Below are positions 28,081 through 36,899 of a DNA stretch of 64,000 nucleotides, piece after piece; position 1 is the stretch's first letter, and every line of letters begins with the position of its first letter. Below the pieces are notes generated by a model. The model was not told the origin of the DNA and did no database searches. It was given only the letters and a program-made list of their open reading frames with translations. The DNA comes from WHUA01 sp963711215. Lineage in GTDB: Bacteria; Pseudomonadota; Alphaproteobacteria; UBA8366. Both the position numbers and the translations under genes were made by a program. Location: assembly GCA_963711215.1 (NCBI GenBank), contig CAVQDH010000008.1, positions 62,001 through 126,000 of the forward strand. Direction: 5' to 3'.

Positions 28081-28618
28081 ATAGCCAAGAGACCCTTTGC
28101 ACCGACGCCGGTCCGTGATGGCCCGCGCGTCAACGAGGATATTCAGGCGGCACAGGTTCGCCTTATCGACCAGGATGGAAACCAGCTCGGCGTCGTTCCC
28201 ACACGGGATGCGATCGCGCGCGGCTGTCGACGCAGGTCTAGACCTCGTCGAGGTCGCCGGAAATGTCGATCCGCCCGTCTGCAAGATCCTCGATTTCGGC
28301 AAGATGAAATACGAGACGCAAAAAAAGAAGAGCGAAGCGCGCAAGAAGCAGAAAACGATCGACGTCAAGGAGATCAAGTTCCGTCCCAACATCGAGCAGC
28401 ATGATTACGACGTGAAGATGAAGGCCATGCGCCAATTCCTGGAGGAAGGGGACAAGGTCAAGGTGACGTTGCGTTTTCGCGGCCGTGAAATGATGCACCA
28501 GCATCTCGGCATGAAGGTGCTCGACCGGGTCCGGGAAGAAACGGATCAGGTAGCGAAGGTCGAGCAGATGCCGCAGATGGAAGGCCGCCAGATGATCATG
28601 GTCTTGGCGCCCCGCTAA
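28081..28618 (+). CDS. infC: Translation initiation factor IF-3, AUA start, one-base insertion
   Basis: About 178 residues. The frame runs from ATA 28081 (AKRPFAPTPVRDGPRVNEDI) with GAGG eight bases upstream, and no ATG or GTG precedes the conserved N-terminus, so the start codon is non-standard, as in E. coli infC (AUU). IF-3 rejects such codons, so its own mRNA is repressed when IF-3 is abundant. An extra G at 28222-28223 breaks AIAR/AVDAGLDLVEV; the C-terminal domain (DVKEIKFRPNIEQHDYDVKMK ... EQMPQMEGRQMIMVLAPR) follows intact. It lies 58 bases after thrS, the classic thrS-infC order. Confidence 0.9.
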
Positions 28619-28638
28619 GCAGCGGCGTCACGGCGAAC

Positions 28639-28684
28639 GCCCGCGGCAAAGCTGCCGCGGGCCGCAGCGCGGGATTCTTTTTGT
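28639..28684 (+). terminator. Probable terminator after infC
   Basis: GCCCGCGGCA (28639-28648) pairs perfectly with 28653-28662, immediately followed by a second small hairpin CCGC-agc-GCGG and then GATTCTTTTTG. It ends the thrS-infC transcript before the convergent SDR gene. Confidence 0.65.
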
Positions 28685-28706
28685 TGGCTGGATCGAAAGG
28701 CGGCGC

Positions 28707-29478
28707 CTAACGGAGGTGCCCGCCCCCGTCGACCTGCACGACGACGCCGTTGATCCAGGACGCCTTCGCGCTGGCAAGAAAGGCCACCGCGTTGGCGCAT
28801 TCGAGCGGCGTGCCGGCCCTGCCGGCGGGAAGCGCTTTCATCAGCTCGCGCCAGCGCTCGGGATCGCCGAACTTCTTCTCGGCGCGATGGCGCTGCAAGC
28901 GTGACCAGCCGGTCGGTCTCGATCGGCCCTGGGTTGATGCCCACGACGCGTACGCCGTAATCCAGGCTTTCCGCGCCGAGCGCCCGGGTTAGCCCCATCA
29001 GCCCGGCGTTGCCGACGCTGCCGGCGACGTAACCCGGCGTCGAGCGGAGGCCCGCCGTGCCGATCACGTTGACGATCACGCCGTTCCGCCGCCGGCACAT
29101 GGCGGGGTAATGCGTCCGGCACAGGCTGATGAAGCCGAAGACCTTGAGATCCCAGGCCTCACGCCAGCGGGCGTCGTCGACCTCCTCGATCGTGCCAGCC
29201 GGAATGGCGCCCGCGTTGTTGACCAGGATGTCGATGCCTTCCGTCGCCTTGCCCAGCGCGTCCTGCACGTCCTTCCTGGAAAGGTCGCCCGGATGCAGCG
29301 TGATGGCGATATTGTGCGACCGTCGGATCTCGTCCCGCGCCTTTTCCAGATCGGCGGCGGTGCGGGAGGCGAGGTGGAGGTTGACGCCCTCGGCGGCCAG
29401 GACGTCGGCGATCGCCCGGCCGATACCGCGCGAAGCCCCTGTTATCAAAGCGGTCTTTCCCGCGAGATCGAGATCCAT
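28707..29478 (-). CDS. Short-chain dehydrogenase/reductase, one-base insertion
   Basis: About 256 residues after removing one base near 28896. The cofactor motif is TGASRGIGRA (about residues 12-21) and the NNAG motif is present (LVNNAGAIPAG). The tyrosine of YxxxK is in TPGYVAGSVGNAG, where the usual lysine four residues on is replaced by valine/asparagine-type residues, so activity may be altered. The C-terminus is restored as VTL/QRHRAEKKFGDPERW ending in NGVVVQVDGGGH, the classic SDR end. GAGGAAA precedes the ATG at 29478. It interrupts the thrS-infC and rpmI-rplT groups, on the opposite strand. Confidence 0.82.
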
Positions 29479-29565
29479 CCCTGTTTCCTCCACCGTGATA
29501 AGCGTGGTTGTATTTATTGCCGTTCATTCGGGCGGTAAAAATCGGAGCCGTCAAGCCCGCCGGCC

Positions 29566-29594
29566 TTGCATCGCCGTAGCCGCTTCGCTATAAG
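29566..29594 (+). promoter_or_regulatory. Sigma-70-type promoter of rpmI-rplT-pheST
   Basis: TTGCAT (29566-29571), a 17-base spacer, and TATAAG (29589-29594). Transcription would start near 29601, leaving a leader of about 100 bases before rpmI. Confidence 0.6.
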
Positions 29595-29602
29595 GCCGCG
29601 TC

Positions 29603-29619
29603 CTGGGTTTCGAACCCAG
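29603..29619 (+). promoter_or_regulatory. Leader hairpin of the rpmI operon
   Basis: CTGGGTT-tcg-AACCCAG, a perfect 7-bp stem, would form at the very 5' end of the predicted rpmI transcript. It may stabilise the message or be part of an L20 autoregulatory leader, as L20 represses this operon in other bacteria. Inference only. Confidence 0.4.
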
Positions 29620-29702
29620 CGTGGCGCGCCGGGCCTATTGGGTATGCCTGGCCGCTATCGTATCCGGCCATTCTGGCTAAACACGAAAAATGAGGCCCCC
29701 AA

Positions 29703-29903
29703 ATGCCCAAGTTGAAGAACAAATCCAGCGCGAAAAAGCGCTTCCGGATCACGGCCAAAGGCAAGGTCCGGTTCAACAGCGCCTACCTTCGCCATATGCT
29801 GCGACGCCGCCCGAAGAAGATGAAGCGTGCCAATCGCGGAACGCAGATTCTCAGCGCGCCTGACGCCAAGTCGATCAAGCGTCACTACCTCAGAAACGTA
29901 TAG
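29703..29903 (+). CDS. rpmI: 50S ribosomal protein L35
   Basis: A 66-residue, very basic ribosomal protein. KLKNKSSAKKRFRITAKGKVRF and the C-terminal HYLRNV are diagnostic. It is the first gene of rpmI-rplT-pheS-pheT. Confidence 0.96.
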   Translation: MPKLKNKSSAKKRFRITAKGKVRFNSAYLRHMLRRRPKKMKRANRGTQILSAPDAKSIKRHYLRNV

Positions 29904-29917
29904 AGGAGGGCCAAGAC

Positions 29918-30274
29918 ATGGCACGCGTAAAGCGCGGCGTAACCGGGCACGCCCGGCACAAGAAAGTACTCGATAAGGCGAAGGGCTCCCGCGGCAGGGC
30001 CAAGAACACGATCCGCATCGCGATCCAGCGCGTTCACAAGGATCAGCAATACGCCTACCGCGACCGGCGCGCCCGCAAGCGCAATTTCCGCGCCTTGTGG
30101 ATTCAGCGGATCAACGCGGCAGCGCGGGAGCATGGACTGACCTATTCGCAGTTCATCAGCGGCATGAAGAAGGCCGGCGTGGAGCTGGACCGCAAGGTCC
30201 TGGCCGACATCGCCGTCCGCGAGCCTGCCGCCTTCAAGTCCCTCGCCGAACAGGCGCAGTCGGCGCTGAAGTAG
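29918..30274 (+). CDS. rplT: 50S ribosomal protein L20
   Basis: A 118-residue basic protein with the long N-terminal helix (RVKRGVTGHARHKKVLDKAKG) and RNA-binding C-terminal part (LTYSQFISGMKKAGVELDRKVLADIAV). It binds 23S rRNA early in 50S assembly and represses its own operon in several bacteria. GAGGAGGG precedes the ATG. Confidence 0.97.
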   Translation: MARVKRGVTGHARHKKVLDKAKGSRGRAKNTIRIAIQRVHKDQQYAYRDRRARKRNFRALWIQRINAAAREHGLTYSQFISGMKKAGVELDRKVLADIAVREPAAFKSLAEQAQSALK

Positions 30275-30350
30275 CAGGCGGCCCGGTCCCGGTTTCATGA
30301 CGATGCCGCCGGCCGGCCGCGCCAGTCAGGCGGACAGTCAGGCGGACGCG

Positions 30351-31427
30351 ATGGAAGACCTCAATCAGCTACGGGACGAATTGCTGGCGTCGGTTGCCGC
30401 CGCCGGGGACCCGGATGCGTTGGACGCCGTGCGGGTCAACGCGCTCGGCCGCAAGGGGCGCATCACCGAGCTGATGAAGGGGCTGGGCGGCCTCGATCCC
30501 GAGGCTCGCCGCGCGGCGGGGCAGGCGCTGAACGGCGTCAAGACGGTCGTCGCCGACGCGATCGAGCAGCGCAAGCGCGCGCTCGATTCCGCCGCTCTGG
30601 AATCCCGGCTGGCCGCCGAATCGGTCGACGTCTCGCTGCCCGTGCGTCCCGAGCGGCAGGGCCTCCTGCATCCGATCAGCCAGACGATCGACGAGGTCAT
30701 CGCGATCATGGGCGAGATGGAATTCGCGGTCGCCGAAGGGCCGGAGATCGAGGACGATTTCCATAACTTCGGCGCGCTCAACATCCCGCCCGAGCATCCG
30801 GCGCGGCAGATGCACGACACCTTCTATCTGACCGAGAAGCCGGACGGCAGCCGCCTCGTGCTGCGGACGCATACCTCGCCGGTACAGATCCGGACGATGG
30901 AGACGACCGAGCCGCCGATCCGCATCATCGTCCCGGGCCGCACCTACCGCAGCGACTCCGACATGACGCACACGCCCATGTTCCACCAGGTGGAAGGGCT
31001 GGTGATCGACAAGACATCGCATTTCGGCCACCTCAAGGGCTGCCTGATCGAGTTCTGCAGCGCCTTCTTCGAGGTCGCCAACGTGCCGCTGCGCTTCCGG
31101 CCGAGCTACTTCCCCTTCACCGAGCCGTCGGCCGAGGTCGACATCAACTGCTCGCGCCAGGGCAACACGCTGAAATTCGGTGAGGGTGACGGCTGGCTCG
31201 AGATCGCCGGCTGCGGCATGGTTCATCCGAACGTGCTCCGGGCCTGCAAGATCGACCCCGACGAATACCAGGGCTTCGCCTTTGGCATCGGCGTCGAGCG
31301 GCTGGCGATGCTGAAATACGGCATCCCGGACCTGCGCACCTTCTTCGAGGCGGATATCCGCTGGCTCAAGCATTACGGCTTTCTGCCGCTCGAGGTGCCG
31401 ACCCTGCTCAGAGGCCTGGTGCCATGA
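30351..31427 (+). CDS. pheS: Phenylalanyl-tRNA synthetase alpha subunit
   Basis: A 358-residue class II synthetase subunit. It has an N-terminal coiled coil (about 1-90) and the catalytic core with motif 2 (GRTYRSDSDMTHTPMFHQVEGLVID) and motif 3 (GFAFGIGVERLAMLKYGIPDLR). The start at 30351 (MEDLNQLRDELL) gives the conserved N-terminus; ATG 30297 would add 18 polar residues. Its stop overlaps the pheT start (ATGA at 31424-31427). Confidence 0.96.
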   Translation: MEDLNQLRDELLASVAAAGDPDALDAVRVNALGRKGRITELMKGLGGLDPEARRAAGQALNGVKTVVADAIEQRKRALDSAALESRLAAESVDVSLPVRPERQGLLHPISQTIDEVIAIMGEMEFAVAEGPEIEDDFHNFGALNIPPEHPARQMHDTFYLTEKPDGSRLVLRTHTSPVQIRTMETTEPPIRIIVPGRTYRSDSDMTHTPMFHQVEGLVIDKTSHFGHLKGCLIEFCSAFFEVANVPLRFRPSYFPFTEPSAEVDINCSRQGNTLKFGEGDGWLEIAGCGMVHPNVLRACKIDPDEYQGFAFGIGVERLAMLKYGIPDLRTFFEADIRWLKHYGFLPLEVPTLLRGLVP

Positions 31428-33826
31428 AGTTCACGCTGGGGTGGCTCAAGGACCACTTGGAGACGGACGCGCCGCTGGACGAGATCGTCCGGCGCCTCAC
31501 CATGCTGGGGCTCGAAGTCGAAGGGGTGGAGAACCCCGCCACGGATTTCGCCGACTTCCGCACCGCGCGCGTCGTGGAAGCGAAGCAGCATCCGGACGCG
31601 GACCGGCTCCGGGTCTGCATGGTCGATACCGGCAGCGAGACGGTCCAGGTCGTCTGCGGCGCGCCCAACGCGCGGACCGGCCTGAAGGGCGTGTTCGCGC
31701 CGTCCGGCAGCTACGTACCGGGCACTGCGCTGCACCTGAAGAAAAGCAAGATCCGCGGCGTCGAATCGAACGGCATGCTGCTGTCGGAGCGCGAGCTCGG
31801 CCTGTCGGATGAGCACGCCGGGATCATCGAGCTGCCCGAGGATACGCCGGTCGGCGCGCCGATCGCGGCGGTGCTCGGCCTCGACCAGCCGGTCGTCGAG
31901 CTGGCGGTGACGCCAAACCGGGGCGACTGCCTTGGCGTGCGCGGCGTCGCACGCGATCTCGCCGCGGCCGGCGTCGGCACGCTGAAGCCGTTCAAGGACG
32001 AAGCCGTCCCCGGCCGCTTCAAGAGCCCGGTGCAGTGGCGCCGCGACTTTCCGGCCGGCGCCGGCGACGCCTGCCCGATGGTCGTCGGCCGCGCCTTCCG
32101 CGGCGTGAAGAACGGGCCGAGCCCGAAATGGCTGCAGGATCGGCTGAAGGCGATCGGGTTGCGGCCGATCTCCGCGCTGGTCGACATCACCAACTACATC
32201 ACCTTCGACCTCTGCCGGCCGCTGCACGTCTTCGACCTCGCCAAGATCTCGGGCGACCTCACCATGCGCTTCGCGCGCGATGGCGAGACGCTGGAAGCGC
32301 TCGACGGGCGCACCTACACGCTGGCCGACGGCATGACCGTCATCGCCGACACGAAGGGCGTAAAGGCGATCGGCGGCATCATGGGCGGCGAGGCGTCCGG
32401 CTGCACCGAGACCACCACCGAGCTGTTCCTCGAAGTCGCCCTGTTCGATCCGATCCGCACGGCGATGACCGGCCGCAAGCTCGGCATCAATTCGGACGCG
32501 CGCTATCGTTTCGAGCGCGGCCTCGATCCGCAATCCGCCCTTTGGGGCGCGGAGGTCGCCGCCCGCATGATCCTCGATCTCTGCGGCGGCGAGGCCAGCG
32601 AGCTGACGGTGGCGGGCGAGATGCCCGATTGGCGCCGCAGCGCGACGTTGCGGCCCGAGCGCCTGAAGAGCTTCGGCGGCGCCGATGTGCCGCAGGATGC
32701 GGCGGTCGCCATCCTCGATCGCCTCGGCTTCGAGACCAAGGTCGAGAAAGGCCGCATCGTTGCCGGCATCCCGTCCTGGCGGCCCGATGTCGAGGGCGAG
32801 CATTGCCTGGTGGAGGAGGTCCTCCGCATCCACGGCTTCGACAATATTCCGGCCGTGCCGCTGCAGCGCCGGACGGCGTTGCCCGAGCCGGCCCTGACGC
32901 CGGCGCAGCGGCGCGTTGCCCTGGCGCGGCGCCAGCTTGCCGGCCGCGGCATGATGGAGGCGGTGACCTGGTCCTTCATGGCCGACGCCCAGGCGCGCCT
33001 GTTCGCCGACATTCCCGAGACGCTGCGCCTGGCCAACCCGATCAGCGCCGAGCTCGACGTAATGCGGCCATCGATCCTGGCGAACCTCGCCACTGCCGCG
33101 AAGCGCAACGCCGATCGCGGCGCCGCCGACGTTGCGCTGTTCGAGATTGGACCTGCCTGGCGGGACGATACACCCGATGGACAGGACACCGTCGCCGCGG
33201 GGCTTCGCCACGGTGCGGTGACGCCCCGTCATTGGGACGCGAAGGTCCGGCCGGTCGACGCCTTCGACGCGAAGGCGGACGCGCTCGCCGTTCTCGCGGC
33301 GGTCGGCGCGCCGGTGGAGAACCTGCAGGCCGACCGCACGGCGCCCGGCTATTACCATCCCGGCCGGTCGGGCGTGCTGCGGCTCGGCCCGAACGTGCTG
33401 GCGCAATTCGGCGAGCTGCATCCGTCCGTGCTGCGCGGTCTCGACGTCGATGGTCCCGCGGTCGGGTTCGAAGTTTTCCTCGGCCGCGTGCCGCTGCCGA
33501 AAGCCAAGGCCGGGCGCGCGCGTCCGCCGCTCGACGCATCCCCCTTCCAGCCCGTCAGCCGCGACTTCGCCTTCGTCGTCGCCGCCGATGTGCCGGCCGA
33601 CACGGTGGTGCGCGCCGCGCAGGCGGCCGAGAAGGGATTGATCACCGACGTTACGGTCTTCGACGTGTTCGAGGGCGAAGCCCTGGGTGCGGGGCGCAAG
33701 TCGGTCGCCATTTCGGTGACGCTGCAGCCGCGGCAGGCGACGCTGACGGACGCCGAGATCGACGCGGTCGCCGCCAAGATCGTCGCCAACGTCGAGAAGC
33801 GCACCGGCGGCGTGCTGCGCGGCTGA
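31424..33826 (+). CDS. pheT: Phenylalanyl-tRNA synthetase beta subunit
   Basis: An 800-residue subunit, full length. In order: tRNA-binding domain (about 40-150, QHPDADRLRVCMVDTG, VVCGAPNARTGLKGVFAP), B3/B4 editing region (about 210-380), B5 domain (about 400-475), catalytic-like core, and the C-terminal ferredoxin-fold anticodon-binding domain (about 705-800, FQPVSRDFAFVV ... LQPRQATLTDAEIDAVAAKIV). It pairs with PheS as an alpha2-beta2 enzyme. Confidence 0.96.
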   Translation: MKFTLGWLKDHLETDAPLDEIVRRLTMLGLEVEGVENPATDFADFRTARVVEAKQHPDADRLRVCMVDTGSETVQVVCGAPNARTGLKGVFAPSGSYVPGTALHLKKSKIRGVESNGMLLSERELGLSDEHAGIIELPEDTPVGAPIAAVLGLDQPVVELAVTPNRGDCLGVRGVARDLAAAGVGTLKPFKDEAVPGRFKSPVQWRRDFPAGAGDACPMVVGRAFRGVKNGPSPKWLQDRLKAIGLRPISALVDITNYITFDLCRPLHVFDLAKISGDLTMRFARDGETLEALDGRTYTLADGMTVIADTKGVKAIGGIMGGEASGCTETTTELFLEVALFDPIRTAMTGRKLGINSDARYRFERGLDPQSALWGAEVAARMILDLCGGEASELTVAGEMPDWRRSATLRPERLKSFGGADVPQDAAVAILDRLGFETKVEKGRIVAGIPSWRPDVEGEHCLVEEVLRIHGFDNIPAVPLQRRTALPEPALTPAQRRVALARRQLAGRGMMEAVTWSFMADAQARLFADIPETLRLANPISAELDVMRPSILANLATAAKRNADRGAADVALFEIGPAWRDDTPDGQDTVAAGLRHGAVTPRHWDAKVRPVDAFDAKADALAVLAAVGAPVENLQADRTAPGYYHPGRSGVLRLGPNVLAQFGELHPSVLRGLDVDGPAVGFEVFLGRVPLPKAKAGRARPPLDASPFQPVSRDFAFVVAADVPADTVVRAAQAAEKGLITDVTVFDVFEGEALGAGRKSVAISVTLQPRQATLTDAEIDAVAAKIVANVEKRTGGVLRG

Positions 33827-33880
33827 GCGCTTCCTCCGCTGCGCGATGTTGCCCGTAAATCACTGAAAATTCACCGGTCA

Positions 33881-33896
33881 TTAAGGCAAATTTAAC
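33881..33896. promoter_or_regulatory. CtrA-type binding site
   Basis: TTAAGGCAAATTTAAC matches the CtrA consensus TTAA-N7-TTAAC exactly. It is followed at once by the palindrome TGCTATAGCA (33897-33906) and lies 111 bases before the J-domain gene. CtrA is the cell-cycle response regulator of Alphaproteobacteria. Confidence 0.55.
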
Positions 33897-34006
33897 TGCT
33901 ATAGCAGTTGACTAGGCGCGGGTTCGATTGTATTTGCGCCATCGTGAAGACCCGGCGAAGTGCGGTCGAATATTGAACCGCAATTCGAGCGACGGATGAC
34001 CGGGCG

Positions 34007-34654
34007 ATGGCGATTAAAGTGCGCAAGCATTCCTACGTAATTCCTTGTTCCAGCGATTTCCGTGACGCCGTGCAGGCGCTGGCCGACCGCCGCGAGGTGA
34101 ATGTCGGCGACATCGCCCGCTCGGTCATGCTGATCGTCTCGCATGACACGATCACGGCCTGTCCCGATCCGGGTGAGCCCGGCGCGAACGACCGCGAGAC
34201 GGTGATCCTCAAGTCTGGTCCCAACAAGGGCAAGCCCTGGCGGCGCAAGCCGCGGCTGCAGGCGCGCTTGCCGGGCGGCTACAAGGTCGCGGACATCCGC
34301 CGCGCGCTCGGCGTGGCGCTGGCGCTCAGCATGGGGGAAATCACCGTCAGCCTCGAAGACGGCCGTGCGCCGAAGGCGAAGGAGCGTATCCGCGGCCTCA
34401 ACGACGAGATCGCGCGCCTCCGGGCGGCGATGTCGGTCGTCGCGATGGACCCGCTGCCGCACGGCGTGCGAAATGTCGATGAAGCCCTGTTCGTTCTCGG
34501 CTTTCCGCCGGGGAGCAAGCCGAACCAGACCGAGGTCAAGGCGCGCTTCCGCATGCTGGCGACGATCCACCATCCCGACGCGCCCTTCGGCGACACGCGG
34601 CGCATGTCGCAGCTCAATCAGGCCATGTCCTGGCTGCGCGCGGGCGCAGCATAA
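34007..34654 (+). CDS. J-domain protein with unknown N-terminal region
   Basis: A 215-residue protein. The C-terminal part (about 157-213) is a compact J-domain: NVDEALFVLGFPPGSKPNQTEVK is helix I/II-like and ATIHHPDAP carries the HPD tripeptide (189-191) that stimulates DnaK ATPase. The N-terminal 50 residues (IPCSSDFRDAVQALADRREVNVGDIARSVML) resemble a short helical, ribbon-helix-helix-like segment. Between them is a basic linker (SGPNKGKPWRRKPRLQARLPGG). It is soluble, not one of the standard DnaJ forms, and may target DnaK to DNA or a partner. It stands alone. Confidence 0.75.
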   Translation: MAIKVRKHSYVIPCSSDFRDAVQALADRREVNVGDIARSVMLIVSHDTITACPDPGEPGANDRETVILKSGPNKGKPWRRKPRLQARLPGGYKVADIRRALGVALALSMGEITVSLEDGRAPKAKERIRGLNDEIARLRAAMSVVAMDPLPHGVRNVDEALFVLGFPPGSKPNQTEVKARFRMLATIHHPDAPFGDTRRMSQLNQAMSWLRAGAA

Positions 34655-34699
34655 CGGTCATTCGCCGCCGTAACGGGGACCGGTCGCGCCGGTCTTTCC

Positions 34700-35590
34700 T
34701 CAGCGCGTCTTCGGGATCTCGGTGCCGGCCCATTGCGCGACCCAGGCGGCAATCCGCGTGATGTCCTGCGACCCGCCGCCGACCGCCTTGACGAGCCGGA
34801 TGAGCTGGCGGACCGACTGGCACACCGGCATCGGCACACCGAGCGCCTCGCCTTCCGAGAGCGCGAGGTCCACGTCCTTGATCATGATGTCGAGCGCCGC
34901 GCCGTAGTCGAAGGCGCCGGTCAGGACATGCTCCGGGAATTTCTGCAAGGTCGCGCTGTTGCGGCCGCTGCCGAGGTTGATCGCCTGCAGCATCGTCTCC
35001 GGGCTGAGGCCCGCCTTGATGCCCATCACCAGCGCCTCCGACGTCGCCGCCATCGCGGTCGCCGACAGGATGTTGTTGGCGAGCTTGAGGCTCTGCGCCA
35101 TGCCGGGCTTCTCGCCCACATAGGTGACCTTGCCCAGCACCTTGAGCGCCGGCTCGAGCGTGGCGAAGGCATCCTTGGGACCGGACGCCATGATCGACAG
35201 CGTGCCCTCGGCCGCGCCCGGCGGGCCGCCGCTGATCGGGCAATCGATCGTCGTGATCGAGGCTTCGGCGAGCTCGCGGGTCAGCTCCTCGACGAAGCGC
35301 GTGCCGACGGTGCCCATGTTGACGAAGATGCGCGCCGCCTTGCCGCCGCGCACGCCTTCCTCGCCGAGCGCCACGGCGCGATAGGCGGCAATCGTCGGCA
35401 GCGAGACGCAGACGAGGTCGGCTTCGTCGGCAACCGCGCGGGCGGAGCCGACGATGCGCGCTTGCCGTTCCGCCAGCGGGCGCACCGCTGCGTCCCGGTT
35501 GTCATGCACGACAAGCTGATGGCCCGCCTCCAGCAGGCGGTCGCACATCGGCCGCCCCATGTTGCCGACTCCGACGAATCCGATTTTCAT
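34700..35590 (-). CDS. NAD(P)-dependent beta-hydroxyacid dehydrogenase
   Basis: A 296-residue member of the 3-hydroxyisobutyrate/tartronate-semialdehyde reductase family. The cofactor motif is KIGFVGVGNMGRPMCDRLL. The substrate loop is DCPISGGPPGAAEGTLSIMASG and the catalytic lysine is in QSLKLANNILSATAMAATSEAL. Complete and with normal length. It reduces or oxidises a short beta-hydroxyacid; the substrate is not specified. It precedes the MFS gene's tail on the same strand and may be the last gene of the catabolic block. Confidence 0.86.
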   Translation of the reverse strand: MKIGFVGVGNMGRPMCDRLLEAGHQLVVHDNRDAAVRPLAERQARIVGSARAVADEADLVCVSLPTIAAYRAVALGEEGVRGGKAARIFVNMGTVGTRFVEELTRELAEASITTIDCPISGGPPGAAEGTLSIMASGPKDAFATLEPALKVLGKVTYVGEKPGMAQSLKLANNILSATAMAATSEALVMGIKAGLSPETMLQAINLGSGRNSATLQKFPEHVLTGAFDYGAALDIMIKDVDLALSEGEALGVPMPVCQSVRQLIRLVKAVGGGSQDITRIAAWVAQWAGTEIPKTR

Positions 35591-35666
35591 GCCTCAATTC
35601 CTCTCCGATGCTGTGGCGCCCGACAAGGATAGGCGGACGGCGCCCGTCGCGCCAATTGCCGCGCGC

Positions 35667-36881
35667 CTACAACCCGCGCTCGCGGAAGCCGAAGGTGAGC
35701 ATCACGACACCGATGGCGACCAGGCCGGCGCAGAGATACCAGCCGCTGTCGAACAGTCCGGTGACGTCGACGACCCAGCCGAACAGCGGCGGACCTGCGA
35801 TGCTGCCGACATAGGTGCCGACCAGCGTGTAGCCGGTCGCCGAGCCGGCAAGGCGCGGCGGGACGGCTTCCACCGCCATGGTCTGCATCAGCGGCGCATA
35901 GGATGCGATGGTGAGGCCGAGCAGGGCGGAGAGCGCGACCGCCAGGATCATGCCGGCGCGCGGCTCGATCGCCGCCATGGTCGCCAGCAGGACCGCGGCG
36001 CTGGCGCCGATCGCGACCGTCAGTCCCTTGCGCCGGCCCTTGAACAGGAAATCACTGATGGTGCCCCAGCCGAGCCGCCCGATGACGCTCGCCGTCTGGG
36101 CGATGCCGTAGCAGAGGCCGGCGAACTCCTGGCTCACCTGCGCCGCCTCGCGCACGAAGAGCGTCAGATAGGAGAAGAAATTCTGCTGGCCGACATTGTG
36201 CAGCATGTTCGCCAGCACGAAGCGCCCGAAATTGAAATCCTTCGCCACCTCGCCGAGCGTGCCGAAGCGGCTGCGGCTCGCGGTCGCCATGCGCGGGCGC
36301 GGCTTCTCGACGATGAGCAGGCAGACCGCCCCGCCCAGGACCGTGAGCACCGCGACGGTGACGGTGATCCAATGCCAGCTGCCGGGTCGGGCGAAGGCGC
36401 CGAGGGAGGCCGAGATCACGCCGCCCAGCGGGACTCCGGTCTGCTTGATGCCCATCGCGGTGCCGCGGCGGGCCGGCGGGAATGACTCGAACACGCCCTT
36501 GGCCGTCGCCGGGTTCACGATCGAGTAGCCCCAGCCGGTCACCACCATGGCGGCAAAGCCGAGCCACAGTCCGGTTGCCTGGGTCAGCATGAAGGCGCCG
36601 ATGACGAGAAATACATGCGCGAGGACCAGCGCCCAGCCGACCCCGACCCGGTCGGCGAGATGGCCGGCCGGCAGCGAGCCGGTGATCTGACCGATGCTGT
36701 AGGCGGTCACCAGCAGGCCGAACTGCGCGAAGCTGAGCGACAAATCCGCCTTGATCACCGGCGCCATCACCACGAGCGTCGTGATGTACAGCGTGCCCAC
36801 GATATGCGCCAGCGTCAGGATGGGAAGCCACATCCTCCACGGGTTGCCCATCGGACGCAGCGGCTCGTCGGTGTCGCTCAC
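35667..36881 (-). CDS. MFS transporter
   Basis: A 404-residue major facilitator with about 12 hydrophobic segments and the usual short central loop (PRPRMATASRSRFG). Loop 2-3 has GHLADRVGVGWAL, the relaxed MFS A motif. The end reaches GVVMLTFGFRERGL. Its substrate is unknown. It lies 18 bases after the TauD-like gene on the same strand, so a carboxylate or sulfonate substrate of that enzyme is a reasonable guess. Confidence 0.85.
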   Translation of the reverse strand: MSDTDEPLRPMGNPWRMWLPILTLAHIVGTLYITTLVVMAPVIKADLSLSFAQFGLLVTAYSIGQITGSLPAGHLADRVGVGWALVLAHVFLVIGAFMLTQATGLWLGFAAMVVTGWGYSIVNPATAKGVFESFPPARRGTAMGIKQTGVPLGGVISASLGAFARPGSWHWITVTVAVLTVLGGAVCLLIVEKPRPRMATASRSRFGTLGEVAKDFNFGRFVLANMLHNVGQQNFFSYLTLFVREAAQVSQEFAGLCYGIAQTASVIGRLGWGTISDFLFKGRRKGLTVAIGASAAVLLATMAAIEPRAGMILAVALSALLGLTIASYAPLMQTMAVEAVPPRLAGSATGYTLVGTYVGSIAGPPLFGWVVDVTGLFDSGWYLCAGLVAIGVVMLTFGFRERGL

Positions 36882-36899
36882 GATGATTCTTCGATGCGC

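Noticed and set aside
31373..33421. 682-codon minus-strand frame opposite pheT
   Set aside because: Mirror of the pheT reading frame; low-complexity composition and no recognisable motif.
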